64,000 bases of DNA from assembly GCF_003248505.1 (NCBI RefSeq), contig NZ_QFOA01000001.1:62001-126000 (forward strand), given 5' to 3'. The stretch is from Sphingobium sp. (lineage in GTDB: Bacteria; Pseudomonadota; Alphaproteobacteria; Sphingomonadales; Sphingomonadaceae). The position numbers and the translations under genes are program-made. Under the pieces are notes generated by a model. It saw only the letters and a list, made by a program, of their open reading frames with translations. It was not told the DNA's origin and made no database searches. The first letter of the stretch is position 1; each line of letters begins with the position of its first letter. Shown in pieces: positions 37,201 to 45,534 of this stretch.

Positions 37201-37299
37201 AGTGCCATAGCGGACCGACGCGACAGGGCCCGCCGGAGGATAGGAATTGGCAGTCGACGATAGCACGAGGGCGCGACCCTTCGCGTTGAGATAAGCCAT
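34291..37299 (-). CDS. RTX protein with GH12 glycanase domain (T1SS substrate)
   Basis: 1002 residues, no signal peptide. Order: N-terminal RTX-type region (about 35-215) whose NYGF...RIAQTGAD segment resembles one in the GH5 protein; a GH12 domain (about 235-475) with GWYVLNNAWG, SFSWSYP, nucleophile E363 (TELMIWVH) and acid/base E441 (GAEVTSGSG); a linker; then many GGxGxDxL calcium-binding repeats (about 575-930) containing two copies of an 80-residue module; and a C-terminal end FQL. GH12 enzymes cut beta-1,4-glucan or xyloglucan. It is placed beside the T1SS operon and ends at a shared terminator. Confidence 0.9.
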   Translation of the reverse strand: MAYLNAKGRALVLSSTANSYPPAGPVASVRYGTAKNDAMYSQWGETLAGGAGDDSYYLWQPKATVREAAGEGIDTAYVQFGGTYTLPENVENLFLMGAWSTGGTGNALDNIVSAGKTGARLDGGAGDDVLIGGEGADIFTVAKGNGSDVIQNFQIGWDVISLRNYGFSNWDDLKGRIAQTGADTTVDLGGGEVLVLRDTQASALSAADFGLALGTPVLNAAKGAIADVATLANASNVQFGHGWYVLNNAWGSSGLVEGKDYTLSSVVDRADLTGGTSFSWSYPAALATEYRILAYPALSYGVSPMAPGANPNSTLFPMKAGDIKGMTLDYDLAYGGTTSGFNVAFDIWFTSAPRGDASTISTELMIWVHKGALTPSGNAVGTYSDGDFSATIYQKGTYVALVSDKDIPAGSIDLADIISSLSAKGIMSTDSYLASLELGAEVTSGSGNLTINNLDMRVQHLDANGSAVTTTIDGSGAHTLLPPLPEVAPPAQEEAVLAPAPVLPADFSVKAGSDHSAMLTGTSDQDRLTVDFSALSRGIVFKAPKPDGSIDIGSGHIDYLSIEHFSVIGTAFADELNGGAGDNQLIGGAGDDVLRGGAGHNILDGGTGNDRYVVMNSDDVVIDESGDDFVTTYADYTIHAGIETVALAKAGLTVTGNAENNRIWGSEGRDVIHGMGGDDYIDGKGGDDLIHGGEGNDILYGGAGNDILHGDAGNDQLYGGDGDDTLYGGDGDDLLDGGAGNDVLAGGAGNDRYVIRSTTDVVIDESGDDFLTTYVDYTVHAGIETVALAKAGLTVTGNAEDNRIWGSAGRDVIHGMGGNDYIGAKDGDDLVDGGDGDDTIFGDGGNDMLYGDAGNDQLYGGDGNDQLFGGEGHDVLNGGAGDDVLVGGAGMDRLMGGVGADRFVFNAVSDSLPQAKDTILDFNFFEGDRILLGAIDANAGTTVDDPFRWIGTDSFHKVAGELRYSVVNGDAVVEGDVNGDGVADIAFVLKGIANVHAGYFQL
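34857..35075. repeat. Intragenic duplicated RTX module, copy 1
   Basis: About 215 bp in the GH12 RTX gene closely match 35280-35500 in the same orientation, offset by about 423 bp. The encoded block runs NDRYVI...DVVIDESGDDFLTTY, HAGIETVALAKAGLTVTGNAE and GRDVIHGMGG. Confidence 0.8.
35280..35500. repeat. Intragenic duplicated RTX module, copy 2
   Basis: The partner of the copy at 34857-35075, with scattered, mostly silent differences, so the duplication is not very recent. Nonapeptide calcium-binding repeats separate the two. Confidence 0.8.
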
Positions 37300-37773
37300 A
37301 GAAATAATGCCCTTGTTGGATTGACGCGATCCTAACGGGCAAGCGCTGCGACAGGATAAAGACCGATGGTTACTGCCGTGTCAGGCTTACCGACCGCTTA
37401 ACCGGATCTGGTAGTTGTTGGGCGACGCGACATCGGACGAAGTCGGTTGAGGGCAGGGCGAAACAATGGGCGGATCGTCTGGACAACGCATTTGGGCTGG
37501 GGTGGTGTATGCAACCATTGCCCTGTCGCGGTTGTAAACCTTTGGGTGCTGGGGTCGGAGCAGGGGGGTAATCGGCCCCGAACTCTTTTTGCACGGATTC
37601 GGATATTCCCGAATCACGCCGATCGGGATTTTGGCGCTCCATGGCCCTCCTTTTTGCCCTCTGCTATCTGTCGTCTGCGGTAGCGGTGCGATTAACCGAT
37701 TGGCTTCGTTCCCCGATTGGAGGAAAGGGACAAACGGCTTTTCGCGCGAAGCGTTTTGCAAAAGGTGGTAAAT
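37300..37773. other. Divergent intergenic region upstream of RTX-GH12 and epimerase genes
   Basis: A 474-bp gap that should contain promoters for both flanking genes. I found no convincing open frame; the reading frames across it lack protein-like composition. A GCGGTAGC stretch near 37676 looks like the core of an ops element, but the rest of the element is absent. Confidence 0.45.
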
Positions 37774-38808
37774 ATGGGGGATCGGGTGAAGACGATATTG
37801 GTGACCGGATCGGCGGGTTTTATCGGCTATCACCTCGCTCACCTGCTGCTGCGTGACGGGTTTCGCGTCGTAGGATTCGACGGCATGTCGGATTATTATG
37901 ACGTGGCGCTCAAGCGCCGGCGGCACCAGATGCTGCTTCAGAACCCGCATTTCCACGCGGTCGAAGGCCAGTTGGAAGACACAGCGTTGCTCCGTTCGTT
38001 GTGCGAGGCGGAGCGGCCGCAGGTGATCGTCCACCTCGCGGGCCAGGCGGGTGTGCGTTACAGCCTCGAAAACCCTCGCGCCTATCTCGATTCCAATTTG
38101 GTGGGCAGCTTCAACATTCTCGAATGCGCACGCGAACTTCAGGTCGATCACCTGCTGATGGCATCCACCTCCTCGGTCTATGGCGGAAACACTCAGATGC
38201 CTTATGCCGAAACCGACAAGGCGGACATGCCGCTGACTTTCTACGCTGCGACGAAGAAGGCGAATGAGGCAATGGCGCACAGTTACGCCCATCTTTGGCG
38301 GCTGCCGACCACCATGTTCCGTTTCTTCACTGTCTATGGCCCTTGGGGGCGGCCTGACATGGCGTTGTTCAAATTCACCAAGGGCATCCTCGAAGGAACG
38401 CCCATCGATGTCTACAACCATGGCGAGATGTATCGCGACTTCACTTATGTCGCCGATCTCGTGCGCGGCATTCGCCTGCTGATCGACACGCCGCCGCTTG
38501 CGGTCGATGAGCGCGAAGGGTGGGACCCGCTACCCGGCGACACGCTGAGCGATGTTGCCCCCTGGCGCGTCGTTAACATTGGCAATAATGCCAAAGTGAA
38601 GCTCACCGACTTCATCGATGCGATCGAGGCAGAATGCGGTCGCCCCGCCATCCGCAATCTCATGGATCTGCAAAAAGGCGATGTGCCTGCCACTTGGGCC
38701 GACGCAACATTGCTTAGGTCGCTGACGGGCTATGCGCCGCAAACGCCCTTTGGAGAAGGTGTGCGCGCCTTCGTGCAATGGTATCGGGACTATTACGGCG
38801 AGGAATAG
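37774..38808 (+). CDS. UDP-glucuronate 4-epimerase-like NAD-dependent epimerase
   Basis: A 344-residue extended SDR. It has TGSAGFIG (11-18), VVGFDGMSDYYDVALKRRR (the loop typical of UDP-glucuronate epimerases), HLAGQAGVRYSLENP, catalytic Y157xxxK161 (FYAATKK) and FRFFTVYGPWGRPDMALFKF. These point to interconversion of UDP-GlcA and UDP-GalA in the cytoplasm. ATG 37774 has an AGGTGG site; the in-frame TTG upstream adds an unconserved leader. With UDP-glucose dehydrogenase at 48 kb it would supply uronic acids for an acidic polymer. Confidence 0.9.
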   Translation: MGDRVKTILVTGSAGFIGYHLAHLLLRDGFRVVGFDGMSDYYDVALKRRRHQMLLQNPHFHAVEGQLEDTALLRSLCEAERPQVIVHLAGQAGVRYSLENPRAYLDSNLVGSFNILECARELQVDHLLMASTSSVYGGNTQMPYAETDKADMPLTFYAATKKANEAMAHSYAHLWRLPTTMFRFFTVYGPWGRPDMALFKFTKGILEGTPIDVYNHGEMYRDFTYVADLVRGIRLLIDTPPLAVDEREGWDPLPGDTLSDVAPWRVVNIGNNAKVKLTDFIDAIEAECGRPAIRNLMDLQKGDVPATWADATLLRSLTGYAPQTPFGEGVRAFVQWYRDYYGEE

Positions 38809-39088
38809 ATAGCGCTTCTCGCCGTTTGCATGAGGGGCCATGCCCCATCGCCCGGAGTATAGAATTCCGTGCCAAATGCGGCGACAAACATCTTTGTGGC
38901 TTACTTGATGAGGCAGCGGTGGTTGTTCTTCGCATCCATCCCTCTTTGCGCAGCTTATATTCCAGCGCCGCACCATCCGTGAACAGATCGCCGATGCCGC
39001 AACTCGCTTCTTCGTGAACAGCACCCGCAGGCGAGCCTTCACCTCCGCAGCGGCGGAGGTCCGCCGCACTCCTACCTGAACCGACCGA
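38809..39088. other. Intergenic region with possible 3' gene remnant
   Basis: A 280-bp gap. On the plus strand, roughly 38945-39080, one frame reads QLIFQRRTIREQIADAATRF then FVNSTRRRAF and stops near 39079. Its composition is protein-like, but it has no start and I cannot identify it; it may be the tail of a decayed gene. Otherwise nothing was recognised. Confidence 0.3.
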
Positions 39089-40381
39089 TCAACGCGCGCC
39101 CTCGTCTGGCGAAGGGAGCGTGGCCCATGCACGATAGGCCGCGCGCACATGCTCCCGGTCGATTTCCAGCGCCATCGCGTGTTGGGTCCGGGCCAGTGCT
39201 TCGGTGCCGGCGAGAACCAGCGTGCCGCGCGCAAATGGCGCCAGTGCGGCGAGATCGCCCAGCGTCTTTTGCAGCCGCAGCGCGACTTCTACGCAGCCAG
39301 CGCCGTCGCGTGCGATCGGCCGGTAGATGTCTTCCAGCAAATCGTGAACGTGAATGGCGGGCAGGGTGACCCCGACACCATTGTCAGCCTGCCGATCTCC
39401 GGCACCTTTGAGGAATCTCGCCATCACGCGCGTGGATGTCGTCAAGACCGCGATGGCCGTGCCCGGATCGTTGACTGCCGGGGATAGCGCGCGCGACGCT
39501 ATTTCTGCCAGTACGACCAGCCCCAGCCTTGGATCGTGATCGTAATTGCGTTGTCTGTCGACCGTAAAGGCGGCGCGAATTTCCGCTTCGCTCTCCTTCG
39601 CAGCGTGATGCGTCCGCAGGATGGGGCGCGTTGGCGTAACGAAGGTGCCAGGCAGGACCAGAACGTCGATCGGACAATCGCGGCGGCGCGAAATCGCTTC
39701 GAGCGCTGCGACATCGATATGTGCGATATAACCTATGCCGTCGAAGCATATAGTCCATCCCGCGTCGGGCTCCGACGGATCGCCGCTGTGCAGTGCCACT
39801 CGACAGGCCGATCGCTCGATGGCGCTGAGTGTCACGTGTTCGATTCGTTCGATCGTGCTGGCGACACGCCCGAAGGTGGACAAATGCTCGATCCAGCGGA
39901 GCAGCGTGACAACGATGATCGCGATGACGAGCAATGTACCGGCGAACAGGATGACACGGCCAGAGGCGCCATACAGACCCGTCGATAACGCGCAGATGCC
40001 GACGATCGCGAAGAGAAACGCACCGAGAAACGTCGACAGGGCATTCTGCGCCGTGCTGTCCGCCACCAGTATCTGGGTCGCTCGCGGCGTAATCGTGCTG
40101 CTGGCCCCTGAGACCGCCGAAACCATCGCGGTCAGCGAGAAGGTCGTAACCGCCAGCATGCTCGACGCGAGGATGCCCAGAATGTTGTCGACCGCATCGG
40201 CACCGATCTTGGCGCTCATATCATAGGGGATGAAGGGGGCGATGACGGCCGACAGCAATGCCAGTAACACGGCGGATAACGAGAACAGCGCGGCGCGGAA
40301 CCAGATGCGTCGGAAAAGCACGCGAATGAGCCAGCGCCATCGGGAGTTTGCGGCGCGGCTCGCTTTTTTCGCCATATTCAT
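39089..40381 (-). CDS. DUF2254 family membrane protein
   Basis: About 430 residues. Four membrane helices in the first half (FRAALFSLSAVLLALLSAVIAPFIPY; ILGILASSMLAVTTFSLTAM; FLGAFLFAIVGICALSTGLYG; LFAGTLLVIAIIVVTLL) with VSAVSGASSTITPRATQ and DSTAQNALSTFLGAF between, and a soluble C-terminal half with SRALSPAVNDPGTAI, are typical of DUF2254. The function is unknown. The start is uncertain: ATG 40381 or 40375 lies just before the first helix, and the frame stays open upstream to TTG 40564 with ATGs at 40450 and 40492. None has a good ribosome site. Confidence 0.8.
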   Translation of the reverse strand: MNMAKKASRAANSRWRWLIRVLFRRIWFRAALFSLSAVLLALLSAVIAPFIPYDMSAKIGADAVDNILGILASSMLAVTTFSLTAMVSAVSGASSTITPRATQILVADSTAQNALSTFLGAFLFAIVGICALSTGLYGASGRVILFAGTLLVIAIIVVTLLRWIEHLSTFGRVASTIERIEHVTLSAIERSACRVALHSGDPSEPDAGWTICFDGIGYIAHIDVAALEAISRRRDCPIDVLVLPGTFVTPTRPILRTHHAAKESEAEIRAAFTVDRQRNYDHDPRLGLVVLAEIASRALSPAVNDPGTAIAVLTTSTRVMARFLKGAGDRQADNGVGVTLPAIHVHDLLEDIYRPIARDGAGCVEVALRLQKTLGDLAALAPFARGTLVLAGTEALARTQHAMALEIDREHVRAAYRAWATLPSPDEGAR

Positions 40382-40940
40382 CGCAATGTGCAGCCTATCG
40401 GCGACTGCCTGCCGGGACGATCGATAAAGCGGACGTGCGGTTCGTCGCATCGGATCGCTGAACAACGAAGCTCTCGCGGCATTGCTCCGCATTGGCGACG
40501 GATGTGTCTTTGATCGGTCATCGTCCTGATGTGCGCCTTTCGAAATGGCATAGTCGCGCTCCAATCCGTCAACTCAACGGGTGAAGGCCGTCACCGCACC
40601 GACCCTTCGCGCCTTGGGCGCCAGATCTCAAGCTCCGTCAGGGCGTCGATAACGATCTTTTCGCCCGACGATCCCGTCAGGGCAAGATGCGGGACTTCGC
40701 GCCAGTGCTAGCGGACGATACTAACGCCTGGCTGCGGCTTTTTTGGTGCAGTCAGCCTAGCGTTAAAATTGCCCAAGATTACGCTGCGCCAAACGCAAGG
40801 TCGGACGCGCCCCGTAAAACGCGCGGTTTCGATGCGCGAGCGTTCATCGGACTTCTCACAGATTAGGGAAAGGATCGGCCAATCACAGTCGCGCGATTGT
40901 TTGCGGTGGCAAGCTCGTTCGATCCAGCTACAGATTGCCG
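40382..40940. other. Intergenic region between DUF2254 and SLC13-type genes
   Basis: Up to 559 bp, of which the first 180 may code an N-terminal extension of the DUF2254 protein. A minus-strand frame at about 40582-40710 reads WREVPHLALTGSSGEKIVID and ends EGSVR-stop; an in-frame stop lies just upstream, so it looks like a 3' relic of an unidentified gene. No terminator or named promoter was recognised. Confidence 0.3.
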
Positions 40941-42746
40941 ATGGCGACCAACCTTCTGAGCGCGCTTACGCCGCACCTTCCGATGCTTGGCCTAGTGTTC
41001 ATCGTCCTGTTGTTCATCGCTTTTGCGACGGAACGCTTTCCACCTGTGACCGTCGCCGTCTGCGGTGCCGCGTCGATGATCGCCCTCGGCTGGTTGACGC
41101 CCGCCCTGATCACGAAAGCGTTTTCCAATTCGGCGCCCATAGCGATCGGCGCCTTCTTCATCCTGTCCGGTGCTCTGGTTCGCACTGGTGCGATCGAGGC
41201 GATAGCCAGTTTGATCACGCGCCGCGCGGCAAGCCATCCGCGCAGGACGGTCGCCGAGATGCTGACCGGCGCTGCCATCGCTCCGGCCTTCATCAACAAT
41301 ACGCCCGTGGTCATCATTCTGATCCCGCTTGTCAGGCGGCTTGCACGCACGGTCGGCATCCCGGCAACCCGGTTGCTCATTCCGCTCTCCTATCTTTCGA
41401 TCCTGGGCGGCACGCTGACATTGATCGGCACGTCGACCAATCTGTTGGTCGATGGCGTGGCGCGCGCCAACGGGCAACCGGGCTTTGGCATTTTCGAGAT
41501 CACCGCCGTCGGGCTGGTCACGATGGCCGCCGGTGCGGTTACCATGCTGCTGCTCGGCCCGCGCCTTCTTCCCGACCGGCCCGACAATGAGATTGCCGAC
41601 CGGCACGAACTGCAATATCTGACCGAACTCGCCGTTCCGCCCGATGCTGGCGAAAGGCTGCCGGGGCTCAGCGACCTGCAATTTCTGAAGCGGGACAAAG
41701 TGCGCTTGATCGCGGTGCGCCGTGGTATCCAAACGCTTCGCAATCCCGATCCGGCAATGAAACTCGCGCCAGGCGATCGGTTGGTCGTCGCAAGTTCTGC
41801 CGATGAACTCGACGACCTGGCGCGCAGCGATGGCGTGATCGTCGGCCTTCAGAATGTCGGTCGGCCTATCCGGCTGGCTGCCAACGAGCGGTCTGACGAT
41901 GTGCGTCTGATCGGTCTGACGATTGCCCCGACGCATCCTGCGCTCGGCCGCGAACTGCGCGACATTCCCTTCCTGTCCAATCTCCCCGCCCGGGTCCTTG
42001 GCATCGGCCGTGCCCGGCACGTGCCCGGACCCGATTTGGGCAGTGTCCGCCTCCGCGCCGCCGACAGCCTGCTCGTCGCCGCCGAAGCACCGGCGATCGC
42101 CGCGTTGCATGAGAACACAAATCTGATCGCCGAAGACACCAGCCATGTCCGCCGTTTCCGGCGGGATCGCGCCCCGATCGCGGTCCTCACGCTGGTTGGT
42201 GTCGTAGCGCTCGCGGCATTTGGGGTGCTGCCGGTCGTCGCGCTTGCGATGATCGGCGTCGGCATCGTGCTCGTTACCCGCTGTGTCGATCCGGAGGAGG
42301 CATGGCGCTCCGTCGATGGCAGCGTGCTGGTGCTCATCTTCGCCATGCTGGGCATCGGTAGCGGGCTCGAAGCGATCGGGACGGTGCGACTGATCGTCGA
42401 CGTTGCGTCACCCTGGCTCGATGATTTGTCGCCTTTTGCAGTATTGATCGTGCTTTATTTTCTGACGTCCCTGCTGACCGAAACCGTCACGAACAACGCC
42501 GTTGCCGTCATCATGACCCCGGTGGCTATCGGCGTTGGTCAGGTAACCGGAACGGAGCCCAAAGCTTTGATCACCGCCGTGATGTTCGCAGCGTCGGCAA
42601 GTTTCGCAACGCCGATCGGTTATCAGACAAACACGATGGTCTACGCCGCGGCTGATTATCGCTTTTCCGATTTCGTAAAGATCGGCGTACCGATGAATGT
42701 CATCGTCGGCCTCGCAACCTGTGGTGCGATCAACGCGATGATGTGA
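40941..42746 (+). CDS. SLC13-type permease with TrkA-C (RCK_C) domains
   Basis: A 601-residue transporter of the divalent anion/Na+ or ArsB-NhaD (ion transporter) superfamily. N-terminal helices include the hairpin motif PAFINNTPVVIILIPL and GTSTNLLVDG. A central cytoplasmic part (about 210-375) holds two RCK_C domains (GDRLVVASSADEL; ADSLLVAAEA). C-terminal helices include TNNAVAVIMTPVAIG and ASASFATPIGYQTNTMVY. Such proteins carry sulfate, dicarboxylates or other anions; the substrate cannot be told. ATG 40941 is preferred over TTG 40935. Neither has a clear ribosome site. Confidence 0.85.
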   Translation: MATNLLSALTPHLPMLGLVFIVLLFIAFATERFPPVTVAVCGAASMIALGWLTPALITKAFSNSAPIAIGAFFILSGALVRTGAIEAIASLITRRAASHPRRTVAEMLTGAAIAPAFINNTPVVIILIPLVRRLARTVGIPATRLLIPLSYLSILGGTLTLIGTSTNLLVDGVARANGQPGFGIFEITAVGLVTMAAGAVTMLLLGPRLLPDRPDNEIADRHELQYLTELAVPPDAGERLPGLSDLQFLKRDKVRLIAVRRGIQTLRNPDPAMKLAPGDRLVVASSADELDDLARSDGVIVGLQNVGRPIRLAANERSDDVRLIGLTIAPTHPALGRELRDIPFLSNLPARVLGIGRARHVPGPDLGSVRLRAADSLLVAAEAPAIAALHENTNLIAEDTSHVRRFRRDRAPIAVLTLVGVVALAAFGVLPVVALAMIGVGIVLVTRCVDPEEAWRSVDGSVLVLIFAMLGIGSGLEAIGTVRLIVDVASPWLDDLSPFAVLIVLYFLTSLLTETVTNNAVAVIMTPVAIGVGQVTGTEPKALITAVMFAASASFATPIGYQTNTMVYAAADYRFSDFVKIGVPMNVIVGLATCGAINAMM

Positions 42747-42839
42747 TGTGCGGCGAATGCGAGGCGCAACAAGGCTTGGCGATGAGCAGGCTCGCATAAC
42801 CTAAGGCATGCACGGGACCGCGTATTGATCGGTCGCGAT

Positions 42840-42992
42840 GTCATGGACACAGTTCGCGCCCGGCGGGCCTTGGGCGGAAAGGTCGTCGCGGTCGATCCGG
42901 TGTAGACGCGCACTGCGGCTGCGACCGATCAAGGGGTGCCGCTGCGCCCGGGTGCCGACGCGACCTTTCTCCTCGGCCCCGCCGTGCACGTC
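42840..42992 (+). pseudogene. Remnant of a molybdopterin oxidoreductase gene
   Basis: In frame with 42840 the text reads RARRALGGKVVAVDPV, then an in-frame TAG at 42903, then TRTAAATDQGVPLRPGADAT and FLLGPAVHV. This matches the conserved segment of molybdopterin oxidoreductases (a 'V.VDP..T.TA..AD..LP.RPG.D.A.' pattern). Both ends are missing and a stop interrupts it, so it is a decayed fragment. The call rests on motif resemblance only. Confidence 0.5.
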
Positions 42993-42994
42993 AT

Positions 42995-43082
42995 GATGCC
43001 AATGCCATCGGCGAGGAAATGCACAGGGTCGAAATCGAGCCCGTGATCCCCGCCAGAAGCAATCGGCGACACCCGATTAGCG
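42995..43082 (+). pseudogene. IS5-like transposase fragment
   Basis: The frame from 42995 reads DANAIGEEMHRVEIEPVIPA then RSNRRHPIS, the segment of IS5-family transposases usually seen as 'YDA.A.R..L...GIEPVIP.RSNRR'. It begins directly after the molybdopterin oxidoreductase relic, so an IS probably inserted there and later decayed. No terminal inverted repeats are visible. Confidence 0.5.
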
Positions 43083-43092
43083 TCCGCCGTGG

Positions 43093-45195
43093 CTATTTCC
43101 CTTCCAGACGCTGGCTGAAATAGACCATCTGCATGGCCTGGAGCCGTGCGCCCTGTTCGATGTCGGCATCGCCCGAGTGACCGCCTGCGGTGTCTTCATA
43201 GAAATGATAGGGAATGCCATATTCCTTGAGGCGTGCGGCGAACTTGCGAGCATGTTGCGGGCCGACGCGGTCGTCCTTGGTTGTGGTCCAGATATAGGGC
43301 GTCGGATAGCGCACCCCCTTGCGGATGTTAGCGTAGGGAGAGATCGTTTCGAGAAATGCCTTTTCCTTAGGCACGGACACGCTCCCATATTCGTCAACCC
43401 ATGACGCGCCTGCGGCGATCTGTTCGTAGCGGATCATATCGAGCAGCGGGACCTGGATCGTCACCGCGTTCCACAGATCGGGATGCTGGTTGAATTCCAC
43501 CCCCATCAGCAGTCCGCCGTTGGAGCCGCCATAGATGCCGAACTTGGCGGGCGAGGACAGCTTGCGGGCAAAGATGTCCTTAGCCACTGCAGCGAAATCG
43601 TCGTAGACGATCTGGCGTTTGGTCTTGAGGCCAGCTTCGTGCCACGCGGGGCCGAATTCGCCGCCGCCCCGGATGTTGGCCAAGACAAAACTATTGCCCC
43701 GCTCCAGCCACAATTTGCCGGTGATCGCGGCATAGCTCGGCGTCATCGGCACTTCGAACCCGCCATAGGCTGTCATGATCGTGGGCGTGGAACCGTCCTT
43801 CTTCATGTCTTTGCGATGGACGATGAAATAGGGAATCCGGGTCCCGTCTGTCGAAGTCGCTTCATATTGTTCGACGACAAGCCCGCTCGCATCGAAGCGG
43901 GCAGGCATCGCCTTGACCTGTCGGGGCGAAGGGTTGGCGGCGTCGAGCGACCAGAGCGTCGTAGGCGCAAGGAAACCGGCGACCGACAGATAGGCGCGAT
44001 CGCTCTTTTCGGTCGCGGTGGCGATGCCGATGGTGGCATTGTCCGGCAACGACACCGGCTTTTCGGTCCAGCCTTGCGCGCCGGGCGTGAGAACCATTAC
44101 CCGCCCGCGCACATTGTCGTTGTAGGACAGGATCACATGGTCCTTCGTCGCAGCGACGCCGTCGACCGATTGTCGCGGGTTCGGCGCGAAAAGGATCTGC
44201 GGCGTCAGTGTCTCGCCCGATTGAAGGGCCTTGAGGGGTACGGCGGCCAGCGAGCCGCTCGGAACCGTCACCCCGCCGCTCGTCCATTCCTGGCTGGTCT
44301 GGATCAGCACGTGACCGTCCACCATGCCCTGCAACTGGCTTTTGGCGGGGAGCGGCAGTTTCTTCACGCCGCTGGGCGTCACGAGATAGGTCTCGTTGGT
44401 GAAAAAGGTGACGCCGCGATAGATGAAGGCCGCGCGGTTGCCCGATCCATCCGAGAGAATGGAGGGGGAGACGCCGACCTGATCGCTTGGCGCGCCACGA
44501 TAGATTTCCTGCGCGGCGGCCAGCGGCTGGCCACGCTTCAGCGTCTTGACGACGAACGGATAGCCCGATTTGGTAAGGCTTCCGTCGCCCCAGTCGCGCG
44601 CGATCAGCAGCGTGTCCCGGTCCAGCCAAGCCTCGTTCTGCTTCGACGTGGGAATGTTGAACCCGTTTTTGACGAATTGTCCGGTTTCGAGGTCGAATTC
44701 ACGCAAAGTCACGGCATCCTCGCCCCCGTCGGACAGGTGGAGCAACGCCAGCCGTTCTTCAGGATCGAGAATATCGGCGCCCTTCCAAACCCATTTCTTT
44801 CCTTCCGCCTTCGACAAGGCGTCGAGGTCGATCACGGTGGTCCAGCCCGGGTTGGCGGACGCGTAATCGGCTTCGCTGGTCCAGCGCCAGATGCCCTGGG
44901 GGTGATCGGCGTCGCGCCAGAAATTATAGATGCGCCCATGGACCAGCATCGGCATGGCGATCCTGTCCTTGGCCGACGCGATGGCAAGCGCCTGCCGATA
45001 GTAATTGTCGTACCGGGGATCGTTGCGGAATGCAGCCTCCGTCGCCTTGTTCTCCGCCTCCACCCATTGCATCGCGCGTGGACCGGTCCAGTCTTCCAGC
45101 CAGACGAAGGGATCGTCTGTGGGCGCGGTCGCGGCAGGCGCAGCCGCGCCGGTCAGCAAGGTTGCAGACACGAGGCTTAAAATCCTTTTCTTCAT
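43093..45195 (-). CDS. Prolyl oligopeptidase family serine peptidase (S9A)
   Basis: A 700-residue exported peptidase. The signal peptide (MKKRILSLVSATLLTGAAAPAATA) is followed by DDPFVWLEDWTGPRAMQWVEAEN, the classic S9A N-terminus, a seven-bladed propeller (about 80-430) and the alpha/beta hydrolase domain. Ser558 lies in GIYGGSNGGLLMG, the Asp in TTKDDRVGP and the His in TAGGHSGD. It cleaves short Pro-containing peptides, probably in the periplasm. Its ATG overlaps the stop of the small membrane protein gene upstream (ATGA). Confidence 0.93.
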   Translation of the reverse strand: MKKRILSLVSATLLTGAAAPAATAPTDDPFVWLEDWTGPRAMQWVEAENKATEAAFRNDPRYDNYYRQALAIASAKDRIAMPMLVHGRIYNFWRDADHPQGIWRWTSEADYASANPGWTTVIDLDALSKAEGKKWVWKGADILDPEERLALLHLSDGGEDAVTLREFDLETGQFVKNGFNIPTSKQNEAWLDRDTLLIARDWGDGSLTKSGYPFVVKTLKRGQPLAAAQEIYRGAPSDQVGVSPSILSDGSGNRAAFIYRGVTFFTNETYLVTPSGVKKLPLPAKSQLQGMVDGHVLIQTSQEWTSGGVTVPSGSLAAVPLKALQSGETLTPQILFAPNPRQSVDGVAATKDHVILSYNDNVRGRVMVLTPGAQGWTEKPVSLPDNATIGIATATEKSDRAYLSVAGFLAPTTLWSLDAANPSPRQVKAMPARFDASGLVVEQYEATSTDGTRIPYFIVHRKDMKKDGSTPTIMTAYGGFEVPMTPSYAAITGKLWLERGNSFVLANIRGGGEFGPAWHEAGLKTKRQIVYDDFAAVAKDIFARKLSSPAKFGIYGGSNGGLLMGVEFNQHPDLWNAVTIQVPLLDMIRYEQIAAGASWVDEYGSVSVPKEKAFLETISPYANIRKGVRYPTPYIWTTTKDDRVGPQHARKFAARLKEYGIPYHFYEDTAGGHSGDADIEQGARLQAMQMVYFSQRLEGK

Positions 45196-45491
45196 CGCAG
45201 CTTGTCCCCTTTTTGCAGTCCCGCCCGCCCTGTCCGATTACGCCGTTTCAGCACGACGCTCACGAGCAACAGCGGTAACGCCGCTGCGATGAGGGCGATC
45301 CCGACCAGGCTGGGCGACCAGCCGAAGAGCGCATGGATATCCATAGCCGAGGGCATCACCATCAGCAGGAACCCCAGCGTCATCAGCCACAGGCCCCACC
45401 GGCGCGGACGAACGGCGACCATGCGCATGTCGTGCCGCCACGCCTTGCGGCCCGGTCGGGTGCTGAGATCGGAGGGCGGCGAACCAAACAT
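45192..45491 (-). CDS. Small two-helix membrane protein, coupled to S9 peptidase
   Basis: About 99 residues with two membrane helices (WGLWLMTLGFLLMVMPSAM and SPSLVGIALIAAALPLLLVSVVL) and a basic C-terminus. The function is unknown. The 4-bp overlap with the S9 peptidase start supports its reality. The start is uncertain: ATG 45491 is used, the frame opens at 45536, and ATG near 45428 gives a shorter form. It is divergent from the TPP riboswitch. Confidence 0.5.
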   Translation of the reverse strand: MFGSPPSDLSTRPGRKAWRHDMRMVAVRPRRWGLWLMTLGFLLMVMPSAMDIHALFGWSPSLVGIALIAAALPLLLVSVVLKRRNRTGRAGLQKGDKLR

Positions 45492-45534
45492 AAGATGCTG
45501 GACCTTGTGCCGATTGCATCCTATCCTGTCCAGC

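Noticed and set aside
27897..37299. LapG-type cleavage sites (TAAG, PAAG or AAAG) in the RTX glycanases
   Set aside because: Only EAAG, YAAG and WAAG occur, and not in the retention-module context LapG needs, so these proteins are unlikely to be its substrates.
37676..37683. GCGGTAGC resembling an ops/JUMPstart core
   Set aside because: The flanking bases of the 39-bp JUMPstart element are missing; an 8-mer match in high-GC DNA is expected by chance.
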